Shown one piece after another: positions 22,713-34,453 of a stretch of DNA of 64,000 nucleotides. The stretch spans positions 12,221,574 through 12,285,573 of the forward strand of contig OZ025248.1 of the NCBI GenBank assembly GCA_964019135.1. Reading direction: 5' to 3'. The notes under the pieces were generated by a model, which ran no database searches, was not told the origin of the DNA, and saw only the letters and a program-made list of their open reading frames with translations. The position numbers and the translations under genes were made by a program. The DNA comes from Arenicola marina (lineage: Eukaryota > Annelida > Polychaeta > Arenicolidae). How positions within the stretch are numbered: the first letter of the stretch is position 1; each line of letters starts with the position of its first letter.

Positions 22713-23289
22713 GCTGGGCGCTTCAAGGATTGACAATATTAGTTTGGATCGCCCTCTACCACCTGAATTCAAAAGAAGTATAACATTGGTGTTTCTGGCT
22801 CCTTTCGGTGTACATGGGGATAAATTGGGCCCTGAAAATCGCCGGAATCTTGACATGGCTTTGGAATAGCCACGCCCCTAATACAGGTTCCAGGAATCGA
22901 ACCCTTGATCTGCGGGTCTGCAGCTTACCTGGGATGCCCTGCCAGAACCCAGGTGTTTAGCTGACCTATTAGCGCGTTTGGCGCCACATCGCGAGGCGAA
23001 ACAAATGTTAGGTTGCCAAGGAATATGTTTTTCTACACAGGTTCTCTGTTGCGACGCAAATAAGGATAAATTATGCTTGATCACCCCGGTATCTAACGGC
23101 GAAATCGCTCGCGCTCACCGCTTTCATCGGTGATAGATAACCTCTAGTGTTGAGTAGGGTGACAGGTATGTCACAAGTTGTCAGGTGGGCTGGGGGTGGG
23201 GGGGGGGCAGCACCATCGTAGCGACACAATAGATGGCTTCGGGGGTTATTATGTCTTTTGACTGATTTGGTCGCTCGCTATTCGGCAAC
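22713..23289. other. Spacer between minisatellite arrays
   Basis: No exon is seen. A tRNA-like phrase (GGTTCCAGGAATCGAACCC, complement GGGTTCGATTCCTGGAACC) near 22885-22903 could be a B box of a minus-strand SINE or tRNA relic, but no full clover-leaf can be drawn. Confidence 0.35.
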
Positions 23290-25200
23290 CGAGGGCACTC
23301 CTTTCACGGCCCTCCCCCCATGGCCCTCATTTCACGGCCCTCCCCTCATAGCCCTCCTTTCACAACCCTCCCCTCATGGCACTCCTTTCACGGCCCTCCA
23401 CCCATGGCCCTCCTTTCACGGCCCTCCCCCCATGGCACTCCTGTCACGGCTCTCCCCCCATGGCCCTCCTTTCACGGCCCTCCCCTCATGGCCCTCCTTT
23501 CACGGCCCTCCCCCCATGGCCCTCCTTTCACGGCCCTCCCCCCATGGCCCTCATTTCACGGCCCTCCCCTCATAGCCCTCCTTTCACAACCCTCCCCTCA
23601 TGGCACTCCTTTCACGGCCCTCCACCCATGGCCTTCCTTTCACGGTCCTCCCCCCATGGCACTCCTGTCACGGCCCTCCCCTCATGGCACTCCTTTCACG
23701 GCTCTCCCCCCATGGCCCTCCTTTTACGGCCCTCCCCTCATGGCCCTCCTTTCACGGCCCTCCCCCCATGGCCCTCCTTTCACGGCCCTCCCCCCATGGC
23801 ACTCTTTTCACGGCCCTCCCCCCATGGCCCTCCTTTCACAACCCTCCCCTCGTGGCACTCCTTTCACAACCCTCCCCCCATGGCTCTCCTTTCACAACAC
23901 TCCCCTCATGGCACTCCTTTCACGGCCCTCCACCCGTGGCCCTCCTTTCACGGCCCTCCCCTCATGGCACTCCTTTTACGGCCCTCCCCCCATGGCCCTT
24001 CTTTCACAACCCTCCCATCATTGCACTCCTTTCACGGCCCTCTCCCCATGGCCCTCCTTTCACAACCCTCCCCTCGTGGCCCTCCTTTCACGGCTCCCCC
24101 CTCATGGCACTCCTTTCACAGCCCTCATGACACTCCTTTCACGGCCCTCCCCTCATGGCACTCTTTTCACGGCCCTCCCCCCATGGCCCTCCTTTCACGG
24201 CCCTCCCCCCATGGCACTCCTGTCACGGCCCTCCCCCCATGGCCCTCCTTTTACGGCTCTCCCCTCATGGCACTCCTTTCACGGCCCTTACCTTATGGCC
24301 CTCCTTTCACGGCCCTCCCCCCATGGCACTCCTTTCACAACCCTCCCTTCATGGCCCTCCTTTCACGGCCCTCCCCCCATGGCCCTCCTTTCACAACCCT
24401 CCCCTCGTGGCACTCCTTTCACGGCCCTCCCCCCATGGCACTCTTTTCACGGCCCTCTCCCCATGGCCCTCCTTTCACAACCCTCCCCTCGTGGCCCTCC
24501 TTTCACGGCTCTCCCCTCATGGCACTCCTTTCACAGCCCTCATGACACTCCTTTCACGGCCCTCCCCTCATGGCACTCTTTTCACGGCCCTCCCCCCATG
24601 GCCCTCCTTTCACGGCCCTCCCCCATGGCGCTCCTTTCACAACCCTCCCCTCATGGCACTCCTTTCACGGCCCTCCACCCATGGCCCTCCTTTCACGGCC
24701 CTCCCCTCATGGCACTCCTTTTACGGCCCTCCCCCCATGGCCCTTCTTTCACGGCCCTCCCCACATGGCCCCCCTTTCACGGCCCTCCCCTCATGGCACT
24801 CCTTTTACGGCCCTCCCCCCATGGCCCTTCTTTCACGGCCCTCCCCCCATGGCCCTTCTTTCACAACCCTCCCATCATTGCACTCCTTTCACGGCCCTCC
24901 CCCCATGGCCCTCCTTTCACAATCCTCCCCTCGTGGCCCTCCTTTCACGGCTCTCCTCTCATGGCACTCCTTTCACAGCCCTCCCTTCATGACACTCCTT
25001 TCACGGCCCTCCCCTCATGGCACTCTTTTGACGGCCCTCCCCCCATGGTCCTCCTTTCACGGCCCTCCCCCCATGGCACTCCTGTCACGGCCCTCCCCCC
25101 ATGGCCCTCCTTTCACGGCCCTCCCCTCATGGCACTCCTTTCACAACCCTCTCCTCTTGGCACTCCTTTCACGGCCCTCCCCTCGTGGCACTCCCCTCGG
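23290..25200. repeat. Minisatellite, 28-bp unit, about 68 copies
   Basis: The unit contains CCATGGCCCTCCTTTCACGG with variants GCACTCC, TTTACGG and TCACAACC, arranged in mixed order with local higher-order repeats. Because 28 is not a multiple of three and the unit lacks stops, all three forward frames stay open (frames of up to 670 codons). The array fades into a C/T-rich stretch after 25200. Confidence 0.95.
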
Positions 25201-26170
25201 AGCTTTCCCCTCGCGGCACTCCCCTTCCATGTCGCTTCAACCCTTGCGAGCCTCCCTCTCTCCCGCCTGGAATTCTCCCAATCTGCCCTCTCCTCCCCCG
25301 CCCACCTGCTCCCCTTCCAGCCTGCTCTGTAATCCCTAGCCCAATCTGTTCCTCTCCGAACCTGCCCGCTCTTCCTTCCCGCCAACCTACTCCCCCCCCC
25401 CCCACACACACACACTCACCCTGCCCTCTGATTTACACCCTGCTCTCCTCCCTCCCATCTGGTCTCAGCACCCTCACACCCTGCGCCTCTTCCACCTGTC
25501 CCAACCTCACCCTGCCATCCGCGCCCTCTCACTCCGTGCCCCTTTCACCTGTCCCAACCCCAGCCAGTCTGTTCCTCTCTTCCCTACCCCCTTCCACCTC
25601 TGGCTGCCCCAGTCTCATCACTGATACGTATTGTACTTACACTGTCGACGCATCAAGCGTCTAGCCAGTCGACGGAAGTCTAAGTGCCTCTTTAAATTAC
25701 CCATCATGCAATGCGTCCCCCATTTCCCGTATTACAAAGACGTAAGTCTGTGTAACTCCGGGCGCCATATATTCCACCCACCATGAGTGGGTCAGTCAAT
25801 CAATTTCGCCATGTCGTCCCGGCATATGTTCAATTTTGCACAATGATTATCTTTATCAACATATTTGTTAGGCTTAATTTATTTCATCATTGCTTGCCAC
25901 ACGATTTACAGTAGCCGTAAAGTCTCGATCGTTAAGGTGCTAATGAGTTTCTATGCCCTCCGTGACCCAGGAAGCTCAGCTCCAACCCAATCTGCGCCAT
26001 CTATGATTGACACAAGAGCTCCACGCCTAGATAATAATGTAAGGGACGCGGGCAACGGAATGTGGGGGTGTCAGTACTATGGTCATAAGTTTTAATGGTG
26101 TGATCTCATGGTTAGCATGTATCTCAACTTGTGCCCTTACATCAGCCACAGGCTGGCCGTTCATGTCCAA
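25201..26170. other. C/T-rich stretch and non-coding spacer
   Basis: 25201-25640 is strongly pyrimidine-rich without a clear unit and probably derives from the preceding array. 25640-26170 holds nothing recognisable. Confidence 0.45.
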
Positions 26171-26174
26171 AGAG

Positions 26175-26310
26175 CCATACCTTCATCAACGAATGGGGCT
26201 TTCCTTTATATTGGCCAATGAGACGCCCCTTTATATCATTCAGTGGTACAATCCCTTTATGTCAACCGATGGTACTCCCTTTATATCAACCAATGGTACT
26301 TCCCTAACAA
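26175..26310. repeat. Left piece of a 25-bp minisatellite
   Basis: Four or five degenerate units of the type CCCTTTATATCAACCAATGG. The same unit recurs at 30885-31005 on the far side of the large 23-bp array. Confidence 0.75.
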
Positions 26311-26515
26311 ACGTGACGGTAATGGCCCGGTACCGGCAATTTTTGGTACAGTACCGGCTCCTCGGTACAGACCCAGTAGTACAGCATAGTTAAAGCCCGG
26401 TACAGGCGCATTACTACAGGATAGTAAAGGCCCGGTACAGGCCCAGTACTGCATGATAGTAGAGGCCCGGTACAGACCCAGTACTACTAGGGTAGTAAAA
26501 GCCTGGTACAGGGCC
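26311..26515. repeat. Degenerate flanking repeat related to the 23-bp satellite
   Basis: Repeated GGCCCGGTACAGGCCCAGTA and AGTAAAGGCC words. GGCCCGGTACAG is the reverse complement of part of the 23-bp satellite unit, so this looks like an older relative in the opposite orientation. Confidence 0.6.
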
Positions 26516-26745
26516 AATCGCGAAATATATTATCACGCAAGGCCGTCAGACGGCAGCACATGAACCGTTCATATTTTACAGCGTCACGAAGCGGATGAGT
26601 GAGCGGGTCAGCCGAAAGTAGCGACACCTATTAGAGAATGATCCATTGTTCATACAGTAAAAGTTCCAACATTGTCTTTAGTCCAAGTCGCGGTGGCCAA
26701 TGGTTAAGCACGTTTTCTTGGTTTAATTTAACATACATACTGCTC
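26516..26745. other. Unique spacer before the 23-bp array
   Basis: About 230 bp with no repeat structure or coding signal recognised. Confidence 0.4.
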
Positions 26746-26749
26746 TGCG

Positions 26750-29700
26750 AAAATGCCGCATACTATACCGGGCCAATTCGGAATACTGTACCGGGCCAAT
26801 GTCGCATACTGTACTGGGCCAATGATGCATACTGTACTGGGACAATGCCGCATACTGTACCGGGCCAATGCCGCATACTGTACCAAGACAATGACGCATA
26901 CTGTACTGGGCCAATGCCGCATACTGTACCAAGACAATGCCGCATACTGTACTGGGCCAATGCCGCATACTATACCGGGCCAATTCGGAATACTGTACCG
27001 GGCCAATGTCGCATACTGTACTGGGCCAATGATACATACTGTACTGGGACAATGCCGCATACTGTACCGGGCCAATGCCGCATACTGTACCAAGACAATG
27101 ACGCATACTGTACCGGGCCAATGCCGCATACTGTACTGGGCCAATGATGCATACTGTACTGGGACAATGCCGCATACTGTACCGGGCCAATGCCGCATAC
27201 TGTACCAAGACAATGACGCATACTGTACCGGGCCAATGCCGCATACTGTACCGGGCCAATGCCGCATACTGTACCGGGCCAATGCCGCATACTGTACCGG
27301 GCCAATGCCGCATACTGTACCGGGCCAATGCCGCATACTGTACCGGGCCAATGCCGCATACTGTACCGGGCCGATGCCGCATACTGTACCGGGTCAATGC
27401 CGCATACTGTACCGGGCCGATGCCGCATACTGTACCGGGCAAATGCCGCATACTGTACCAGGCCGATGCCGCATACTGTACTGGGTCAATGCCGCATACT
27501 GTACCGGGCCAATGCCGCATACTGTACTGGGTTAATGCCGCATACTGTACTGGGCCAATGTCGCATACTGTACCGGGCCAATGCCGCATACTGTACGGGC
27601 CAATGCCGCATACTGTACCGGGCCAATGCCGCATACTGTACTGGGCCAATGCCGCATACTGTACTGGGCCAATGTCGCATACTGTACTGGGCCAATGATG
27701 CATACTGTACTGGACCAATGCCGCATACTGTGCTGGGCCAATGATGCATACTGTACTGGGCCAATGCCGCATACTGTACCGGGCCAATGCCGCATACTAT
27801 ACCGGGCCAATGCCGCATACTGTACCGGGCCAATGCCGCATACTGTACCGGGCCAATGCCGCATACTGTACTGGGCCAATGCCGCATACTGTACTGGGCC
27901 AATGTCGCATGATGTACTGGGCCAATGATGCATACTGTACTGGGCCAATGCCGCATACTGTACTGGGCCAATGCCGCATATTATACCGGGACAATGCCGC
28001 ATACTGTACCGGGCCGATGCCGCATACTGTACCGGGACAATGCCGCATACTGTACCGGGCCGATGCCGCATACTGTACCAAGACAATGACGCATACTGTA
28101 CTGGGCCAATGCCGCATACTGTACCAAGACAATGCCGCATACTGTACTGGGCCAATGCCGCATACTATACCGGGCCAATTCGGAATACTGTACCGGGCCA
28201 ATGTCGCATACTGTACTGGGCCAATGATGCATACTGTACTGGGACAATGCCGCATACTGTACCGGGCCAATGCCGCATACTGTACCAAGACAATGACGCA
28301 TACTGTACCGGGCCAATGCCGCATACTGTACTGGGCCAATGATGCATACTGTACTGGGACAATGCCGCATACTGTACCGGGCCAATGCCGCATACTGTAC
28401 CAAGACAATGACGCATACTGTACCGGGCCAATGCCGCATACTGTACCGGGCCAATGCCGCATACTGTACCGGGCCAATGCCGCATACTGTACCGGGCCAA
28501 TGCCGCATACTGTACCGGGCCAATGCCGCATACTGTACCGGGCCAATGCCGCATACTGTACCGGGCCGATGCCGCATACTGTACCGGGTCAATGCCGCAT
28601 ACTGTACCGGGCCGATGCCGCATACTGTACCGGGCAAATGCCGCATACTGTACCAGGCCGATGCCGCATACTGTACTGGGTCAATGCCGCATACTGTACC
28701 GGGCCAATGCCGCATACTGTACTGGGTTAATGCCGCATACTGTACTGGGCCAATGTCGCATACTGTACCGGGCCAATGCCGCATACTGTACGGGCCAATG
28801 CCGCATACTGTACCGGGCCAATGCCGCATACTGTACTGGGCCAATGCCGCATACTGTACTGGGCCAATGTCGCATACTGTACTGGGCCAATGATGCATAC
28901 TGTACTGGACCAATGCCGCATACTGTGCTGGGCCAATGATGCATACTGTACTGGGCCAATGCCGCATACTGTACCGGGCCAATGCCGCATACTATACCGG
29001 GCCAATGCCGCATACTGTACCGGGCCAATGCCGCATACTGTACCGGGCCAATGCCGCATACTGTACTGGGCCAATGCCGCATACTGTACTGGGCCAATGT
29101 CGCATGATGTACTGGGCCAATGATGCATACTGTACTGGGCCAATGCCGCATACTGTACTGGGCCAATGCCGCATATTATACCGGGACAATGCCGCATACT
29201 GTACCGGGCCGATGCCGCATACTGTACCGGGACAATGCCGCATACTGTACCGGGCCGATGCCGCATACTGTACTGGGCCAATGATGCATACTGTACTGGG
29301 CCAATGCCGCATACTGTACTGGGCCAATGCCGCATACTGTACTGGGCCAATGCCGCATATTATACCGGGACAATGCCGCATACTGTACCGGGCCGATGCC
29401 GCATACTGTACCGGGACAATGCCGCATACTGTACTGGGACAATGACGCATAATATACCGGGCCGATGCCGCATACTGTACCGGGCCGATGCCGCATACTG
29501 TACCGGGCCGATGCCGCATACTATACCGGGCCGATGCCGCATACTGTACCGGGCCGATGCCGCATACTGTACCGGGCCGATGCCGCATACTGTACCGGGC
29601 CGATGCCGCATACTGTACCGGGCCAATGCCGCATACTGTACCGGGCCGATGCCGCATACTGTACCGGGACAATGCCGCATACTGTACTGGGACAATGACG

Positions 29701-30725
29701 CATACTATACCGGGCCGATGCCGCATACTGTACCGGGCCAATGCCGCATACTGTACCGGGCCAATGCCGCATACTGTACCGGGCCAATGCCGCATACTGT
29801 ACCGGGCCAATGCCGCATACTGTACCAGGCCGATGCCGCATACTGTACCGGGCCAATGGCGCATACGTTACCGGGCCGATGCCGCATACTGTACCGGGCC
29901 GATGCCGCATACTGTACTTGGCCAATGCCGCATACTGTACCGGGCCGATGCCGCATACTGTACCAGGCCAATACCGCATACTGTACCAGGCCAATACCGC
30001 ATACTGTGCCGGGCCAATGCCGCATACTGTACCGGGCCGATGCCGCATACTGTACCGGGCCAATGCCGCATACGTTACCGGGCCAATGTCGCATACTGTA
30101 CTGGGCCAATGTGGCATACTGTACCGGGCCGATGCCGCATACTGTACCAGGCCAATACCGCATACTGTACCGGGCCAATGCCGCGTACTGTACCGGGCCA
30201 ATGACGCATACTGTACCGAGCCAATGCCGCATACTGTACTGGGCCAATGCCGCATACTGTACCGGGCCAATGCCGCATACTGTACCAGGCCGATGCCGCA
30301 TACTGTACCGGGCCCATGCCGCCTACTGTACCGGGCCAATGACGCATACTGTACCGAGCCAATGCCGCATACTGTACCTGGCCGATGCCGCGTACTGTAC
30401 CGAGCCAATGCCGCATACTGTACCTGGCCGATGCCGCATACTGTACTGGGCCAATGACGCATACTGTACCGAGCCAATGCCGCATACTGTACTGGGCCAA
30501 TGCCGCATACTGTACCGAGCCAATGCCGCATACTGTACCGGGCCAATGCCGCATACTGTACCGGGCCAATGCCGCATACTGTACCGGGCCAATGCCGCAT
30601 ACTGTACCGGGCCGATGCCGCATACTGTACTGGGCCAATGACGCATATTGTACCGGGCCAATGCCGCATACTGTACCGGGCAATTGCCGCAAACTGTACT
30701 GGGCCAATGCCGCTTGTTTACAGGG
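26750..30725. repeat. Satellite-like array, 23-bp unit, about 172 copies, with a 1,195-bp duplicated block
   Basis: The unit is built on ATGCCGCATACTGTACCGGG plus CCA. Variants include CTGGGCC, CCAAGAC, TGATGC and GGCCGATG. About 26880-28074 is repeated head-to-tail as about 28075-29270 with very few differences, including a shared 22-bp short unit (offset 1,195 bp, i.e. 52 units minus 1 bp). A 207-bp (nine-unit) sub-block repeats near 26753 and 26960. The unit lacks stop codons on both strands, which explains the many overlapping open frames. Confidence 0.97.
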
Positions 30726-30884
30726 TCAGTATGGGCCCATTACCGGCAGACAGCACTGGCCTCTTACAACACCAGTGTGCAAAATGGTACTGGGCCAGTA
30801 CTGTGTGCCGGTAATGGGCCAATACAGTCCGATTACTGGCTGAGTGTATTGGGCCAGTACCGGCCCGTTACCGTCATGTTTGTT

Positions 30885-31005
30885 GGGTCCATTTATATCA
30901 ACCAATGGGGCGTCCCTTTATATCAGCCAATGGGTCGTCCCTTTATATCAACCAATGGGGCGTCCCTATATATCAACCAATATGACGTGCCTATAGAAGC
31001 CGAGA
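30885..31005. repeat. Right piece of the 25-bp minisatellite
   Basis: Four units of CGTCCCTTTATATCAACCAA plus TGGGG, the same repeat as at 26175-26310. Between the two pieces lie the 23-bp array and its degenerate relatives. Confidence 0.85.
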
Positions 31006-32511
31006 TTCCTTCACATGAGCCAAGGAGGCATTCCTCTTATATGAGATAAAACAAGTACCCTTCGATATCAGCAACGACGGAGTATTATTAAGGGGACGGT
31101 TTCAGCCCGGGGTTTGAGCTTCATAAGGTACGATGTTGTTCTAACATTATGAAGCTGCCATTCATACCCACCAAGGAGGGTGCCCGCATAGCACGGATTC
31201 TTCTTCAGATTTATATTTGTTTCACAATAATAGCATAACCGTTAGTAGTGTTGAGCTGCACGTAATAATTCTCAAGTGTTTTTTATTTTCAAATGGACGA
31301 CAATGTTTTTTGTGAACTGAACTTTTGGCACTGTACAACACTCCGACCAAGCGGTTAGATGCCAAGTTGACATTTAATGATGACATGTTGAGTTCCTAGC
31401 AACTCTGCTCTCATGTTTCGCCCTCAAGTGTCATCTGAAAAACGTTATATTGTCAGAACTGGCTATTGACCAGAAGACATTAAGGTGTCTATAACTACCA
31501 TCAGGCTTCGTGGCAGCCAACCAGCAATCTCGGTCAATATAAACCTGTAATCACCAACCTGGGGGCGTCTGTCCAGTTCATTTTGCCGCACTCTGAGCTG
31601 CAGACTAAACATCCAGTGTTTAGGCACGGAACCTGAATCTAGGGGTTGCTTATCGCAGCCATCGTCTCATTAACCTGTGTTAATATGCGGTACCCTGGCA
31701 TGGTTTCAACCCGCGTGCACGGGAAACTAGCCTAAAACCACAATTCATGCGCTGAACCGCCTCCGTTCCTTGGTCGTTTCATAACGGTCGCCAAGGTCTC
31801 TCCCGGTATAAGGAGCTGTTTTATCGCCCACCCAGAACGAGGTCTGGTGACAAAGGGCACTGAATTGCAGCTGACGTGTCAATGGTATTAATTGCAATTA
31901 ATATTTGATGAGTTGGCTATGGATGGGACGGCGGCTAATAAACAGTTAAGCGCCCGGCGTTCCCCTATATAAGGTACCCATGCGCATCAGGGTCGCATGG
32001 TGGATTGTGCTGCGATCTGGGGAAGTGGAACGCCTAACATAGGAGGCTCGTGACCTTTAGCGCTCCCACTCCGGGTCTAACCTTGCATTTTTCTGCTCTT
32101 TCGCCACGCCTCTTGACAAAATCTCTAACCAAATGGCACACTGCTTCATGGCCTCTTTCATGATTTTTCCCCCCTCTCCATCTCCAGTGTATTCGGTTTC
32201 TCTTCCGCCAGTTTACCTCATTTCGAATCATCATAAAATATTTCTTTCTTAATCATTTTATCATCATCCATCAAACTCTTCTCTCTTAACTATTTCATGT
32301 ATCAATCAGGCCGCCGCCTCCCTCCTCTTTATGTGTATCACGGTTTGCCAGGTGCGTGCACACAAAGGGTGACATATGCACTTCCTGCTCTCCTTTCCCT
32401 ATTACGAATTTAGAGGAAAACATTCTCGGTCGCTTAAACCTCAGGCGGCAAACCTGACGGCAGACACAGACACTAGTTGTCCATACTTCGCTGCGAATTA
32501 GGTAATTAGAG
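31006..32511. other. Non-coding stretch, no feature recognised
   Basis: Includes a short inverted repeat (AGCTTCATAA / TTATGAAGCT near 31117 and 31148) and a TATA-like CTATATAAGG near 31963. No open frame of substance follows it. No gene supported. Confidence 0.4.
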
Positions 32512-32777
32512 TGGTTGGTAGGTTGGTTGGTTATTCAGGACACTTTAACCACTTTTGTTCATATCGCGTCAATGGAAGAAAGAAGGGAGAGTGAAGCCAT
32601 GTCCCCGGGGGTAACCCCCCTACTCTTTACGAAGAAAGACATGGTATCTTAATCCTGCGACCACAGAGACATGGCCACAGGGGGGCGCGAACCACCGATC
32701 CACGTGCCGTTAGGCTCTCAGGTCGCCAGAGCACTCAATGCGAGCGCTCTAACCCACTTAGCTATTGGGGCGGCCCC
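32512..32777 (-). mobile_element. tRNA-derived SINE, nearly complete copy
   Basis: Best copy of the family. On the minus strand the A box TAGCTAAGTGG (32764-32754) and B box GGTTCGCGCCC (32693-32683) form a tRNA-like Pol III promoter with a longer than usual spacing, as in a class II tRNA with a long variable arm. The unrelated body has GTCTTTCTTCGTAAAGAGTA and CCCCCGGGGACATGGC, then AAAGTGGTTAAAGTGTCCTG and an AACC-repeat tail. SINEs depend on LINE enzymes; no partner LINE is seen here. Confidence 0.85.
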
Positions 32778-34453
32778 GGTAATTACAGTGAGTAGCAGAT
32801 CGAGGAAGTAGCAAACTATGGTGGACCGACAAGACTTGGAGTTCAATTACACACAAATGTCAGTGGAACTGAAGTAAAAATTAACGAGAAAGAGGGGGAG
32901 AGGGTATGGGGGGGGGGGGGGGCGGTCAGCGTGACCCACGTTGTCCTCACTCCTGTATCCACCACTGCATTACGTGGTATAAAATATCTCATTTTGTATT
33001 CATCGAGGTCTCATTTTTCCACCCCGAAAGGGGGCGCGTGTGTGGTGGCACGCGCTGTTATGCGCGCCCGTCCCCCTATTCCCTTTCAGTCTCTCTTCTT
33101 TTGTCTCCAACGCCAATCCTCTTTATCTCTCCCATTTGTGTGTTCGTCCCTTTTCACCGAATTCCCCTCATTAACATCCCCGATACACACCCCGCCCTCG
33201 CCACCACAGGTAAATGCTTGTCCAACAGTTCTCATCAGTCTCATTATCTGTGTGGAACACGACTCCCTATCCATAATAGATGTCCCCGGTCCAACTGTCA
33301 TGCAGGCCGTGAGAATTTACAATAGAGTATGGCTAACCGGGGCGCTGCGTGGGATAACCTAGCGCTCAACCCCATATATGGTCACACCGGGAGACGGCCG
33401 CCATAACTGGGCCACCGATATCGCGGAAGTGCAGAGGCCACGCCCTTCCCGTGTCTCATCGTCCTGTGCCCATGTCCTTCTGGGTCCCAGGCGAGGCGTC
33501 CCCCACCCCTCCCGCTCTGCCACCCCCCTCCCCCCGCCCACCTCTGCGAATAAAGACCCGCACACGCCGACGCCCCTCGCACATCGCCTTCCGTCCGAGA
33601 GGGTTGTCAAAGGAAGTAGAAAACCGCACAGGGCGACAAGGTTTGTTTGTCACCATCGCCACATTATCGTAAGGGTTCAAACGCATTGATGATGTGTCTT
33701 TTATATTCTTCGCTTGACGGACTTTGTGATCTAATTGCGAAAGATAACAGAGCAGCCAAGTGAATTCACTGAACGCAGTCTGTACCGTCATTGGCATAGT
33801 TGACGAATTGAGTCCTTGAGGTTGAAACTTTAGTGTTCTTGTTGATGTGTTGCCATGGGTACGCGAAAGAGGAGTTACAAATGCATTGGTGCGGGAATGT
33901 TGCTGTCTAGTCTTTTCCCGCAGACAGCCGCGCCTCCTCGGCGAGGAGAGTTCGTGGAGCAAACTGTGTTACTATCTGGATTGCTTAAAATGATTTATGC
34001 CGTCCTGGTTTAATTTTAGAGGTTTAGGAAGCAGCGCGTTCGTCTCTTGTCGATATCTTTCCTGTTTTTACCCCGTGGCAGTCCTGTGGATTTGAACACC
34101 GCCTATGAAGTTTTGTACTTGAATAGGATATTTATCCCATGACCTTATTCAAGAACGGTACGCTTTTCGTTTTCACCGTGATATTTCCTCAGGTCCACTA
34201 TCACCTTGACGTCTCAGTTGTACCATCCCAAAACAACTGCGTTTTACATGATCAACTTCTGAGGCGATCATTTATGTATGAAAACGGAATCACTGCAAAA
34301 ATTAAGCTTATCTGCAACTTGTCCTATTTCCCGCAGGTTAATGCATGACCCCATCCGATGCGAATCCATCCTGCTAAATGCATAGCAGCGACCGGTCAAG
34401 GCAGCAAATCTCATTGACCTTTCTTTGACCCTGACTTTCACGAACGCTCTACG
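32778..34453. other. Non-coding stretch upstream of the coiled-coil gene
   Basis: Holds a poly-G run near 32909-32922 and a CpG-rich section near 33360-33640 that could be promoter. An acceptor-like TTTCCCGCAG at about 34336 could end a 5' UTR intron. No coding exon recognised. Confidence 0.4.

Noticed and set aside
21260-22783. Open frames of 481 and 488 codons on opposite strands
   Set aside because: Both lie wholly within the 36-bp array. The unit is 12 codons with no stop on either strand, so the frames are a by-product of the repeat.
23258-25664. Proline/serine-rich open frames of up to 670 codons
   Set aside because: They are the 28-bp array read in three frames at once, with no splice signals, start context or non-repeat domain.
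26638-31049. Dozens of overlapping frames reading ILYRANAAYCTGP-like repeats on both strands
   Set aside because: All derive from the stop-free 23-bp satellite unit; no unique coding sequence is attached.
31955-32045. TATA-like box suggesting a promoter or a long terminal repeat
   Set aside because: No open frame follows and no paired terminal repeat or primer-binding site is visible. I found no retroviral or LTR element in the window.
32680-32777. Possible functional tRNA gene on the minus strand
   Set aside because: A- and B-box words are present but too far apart, no acceptor stem pairs, and the sequence continues into a SINE body.
32935-32975. Possible MITE end (complement of CAGTGGTGGATACAGG)
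   Set aside because: No matching opposite end and no target duplication could be found nearby.
32906-33362. Two overlapping open frames of about 140 codons
   Set aside because: No recognisable domain, low-complexity C/T-rich content and no splice logic linking them to the downstream gene.
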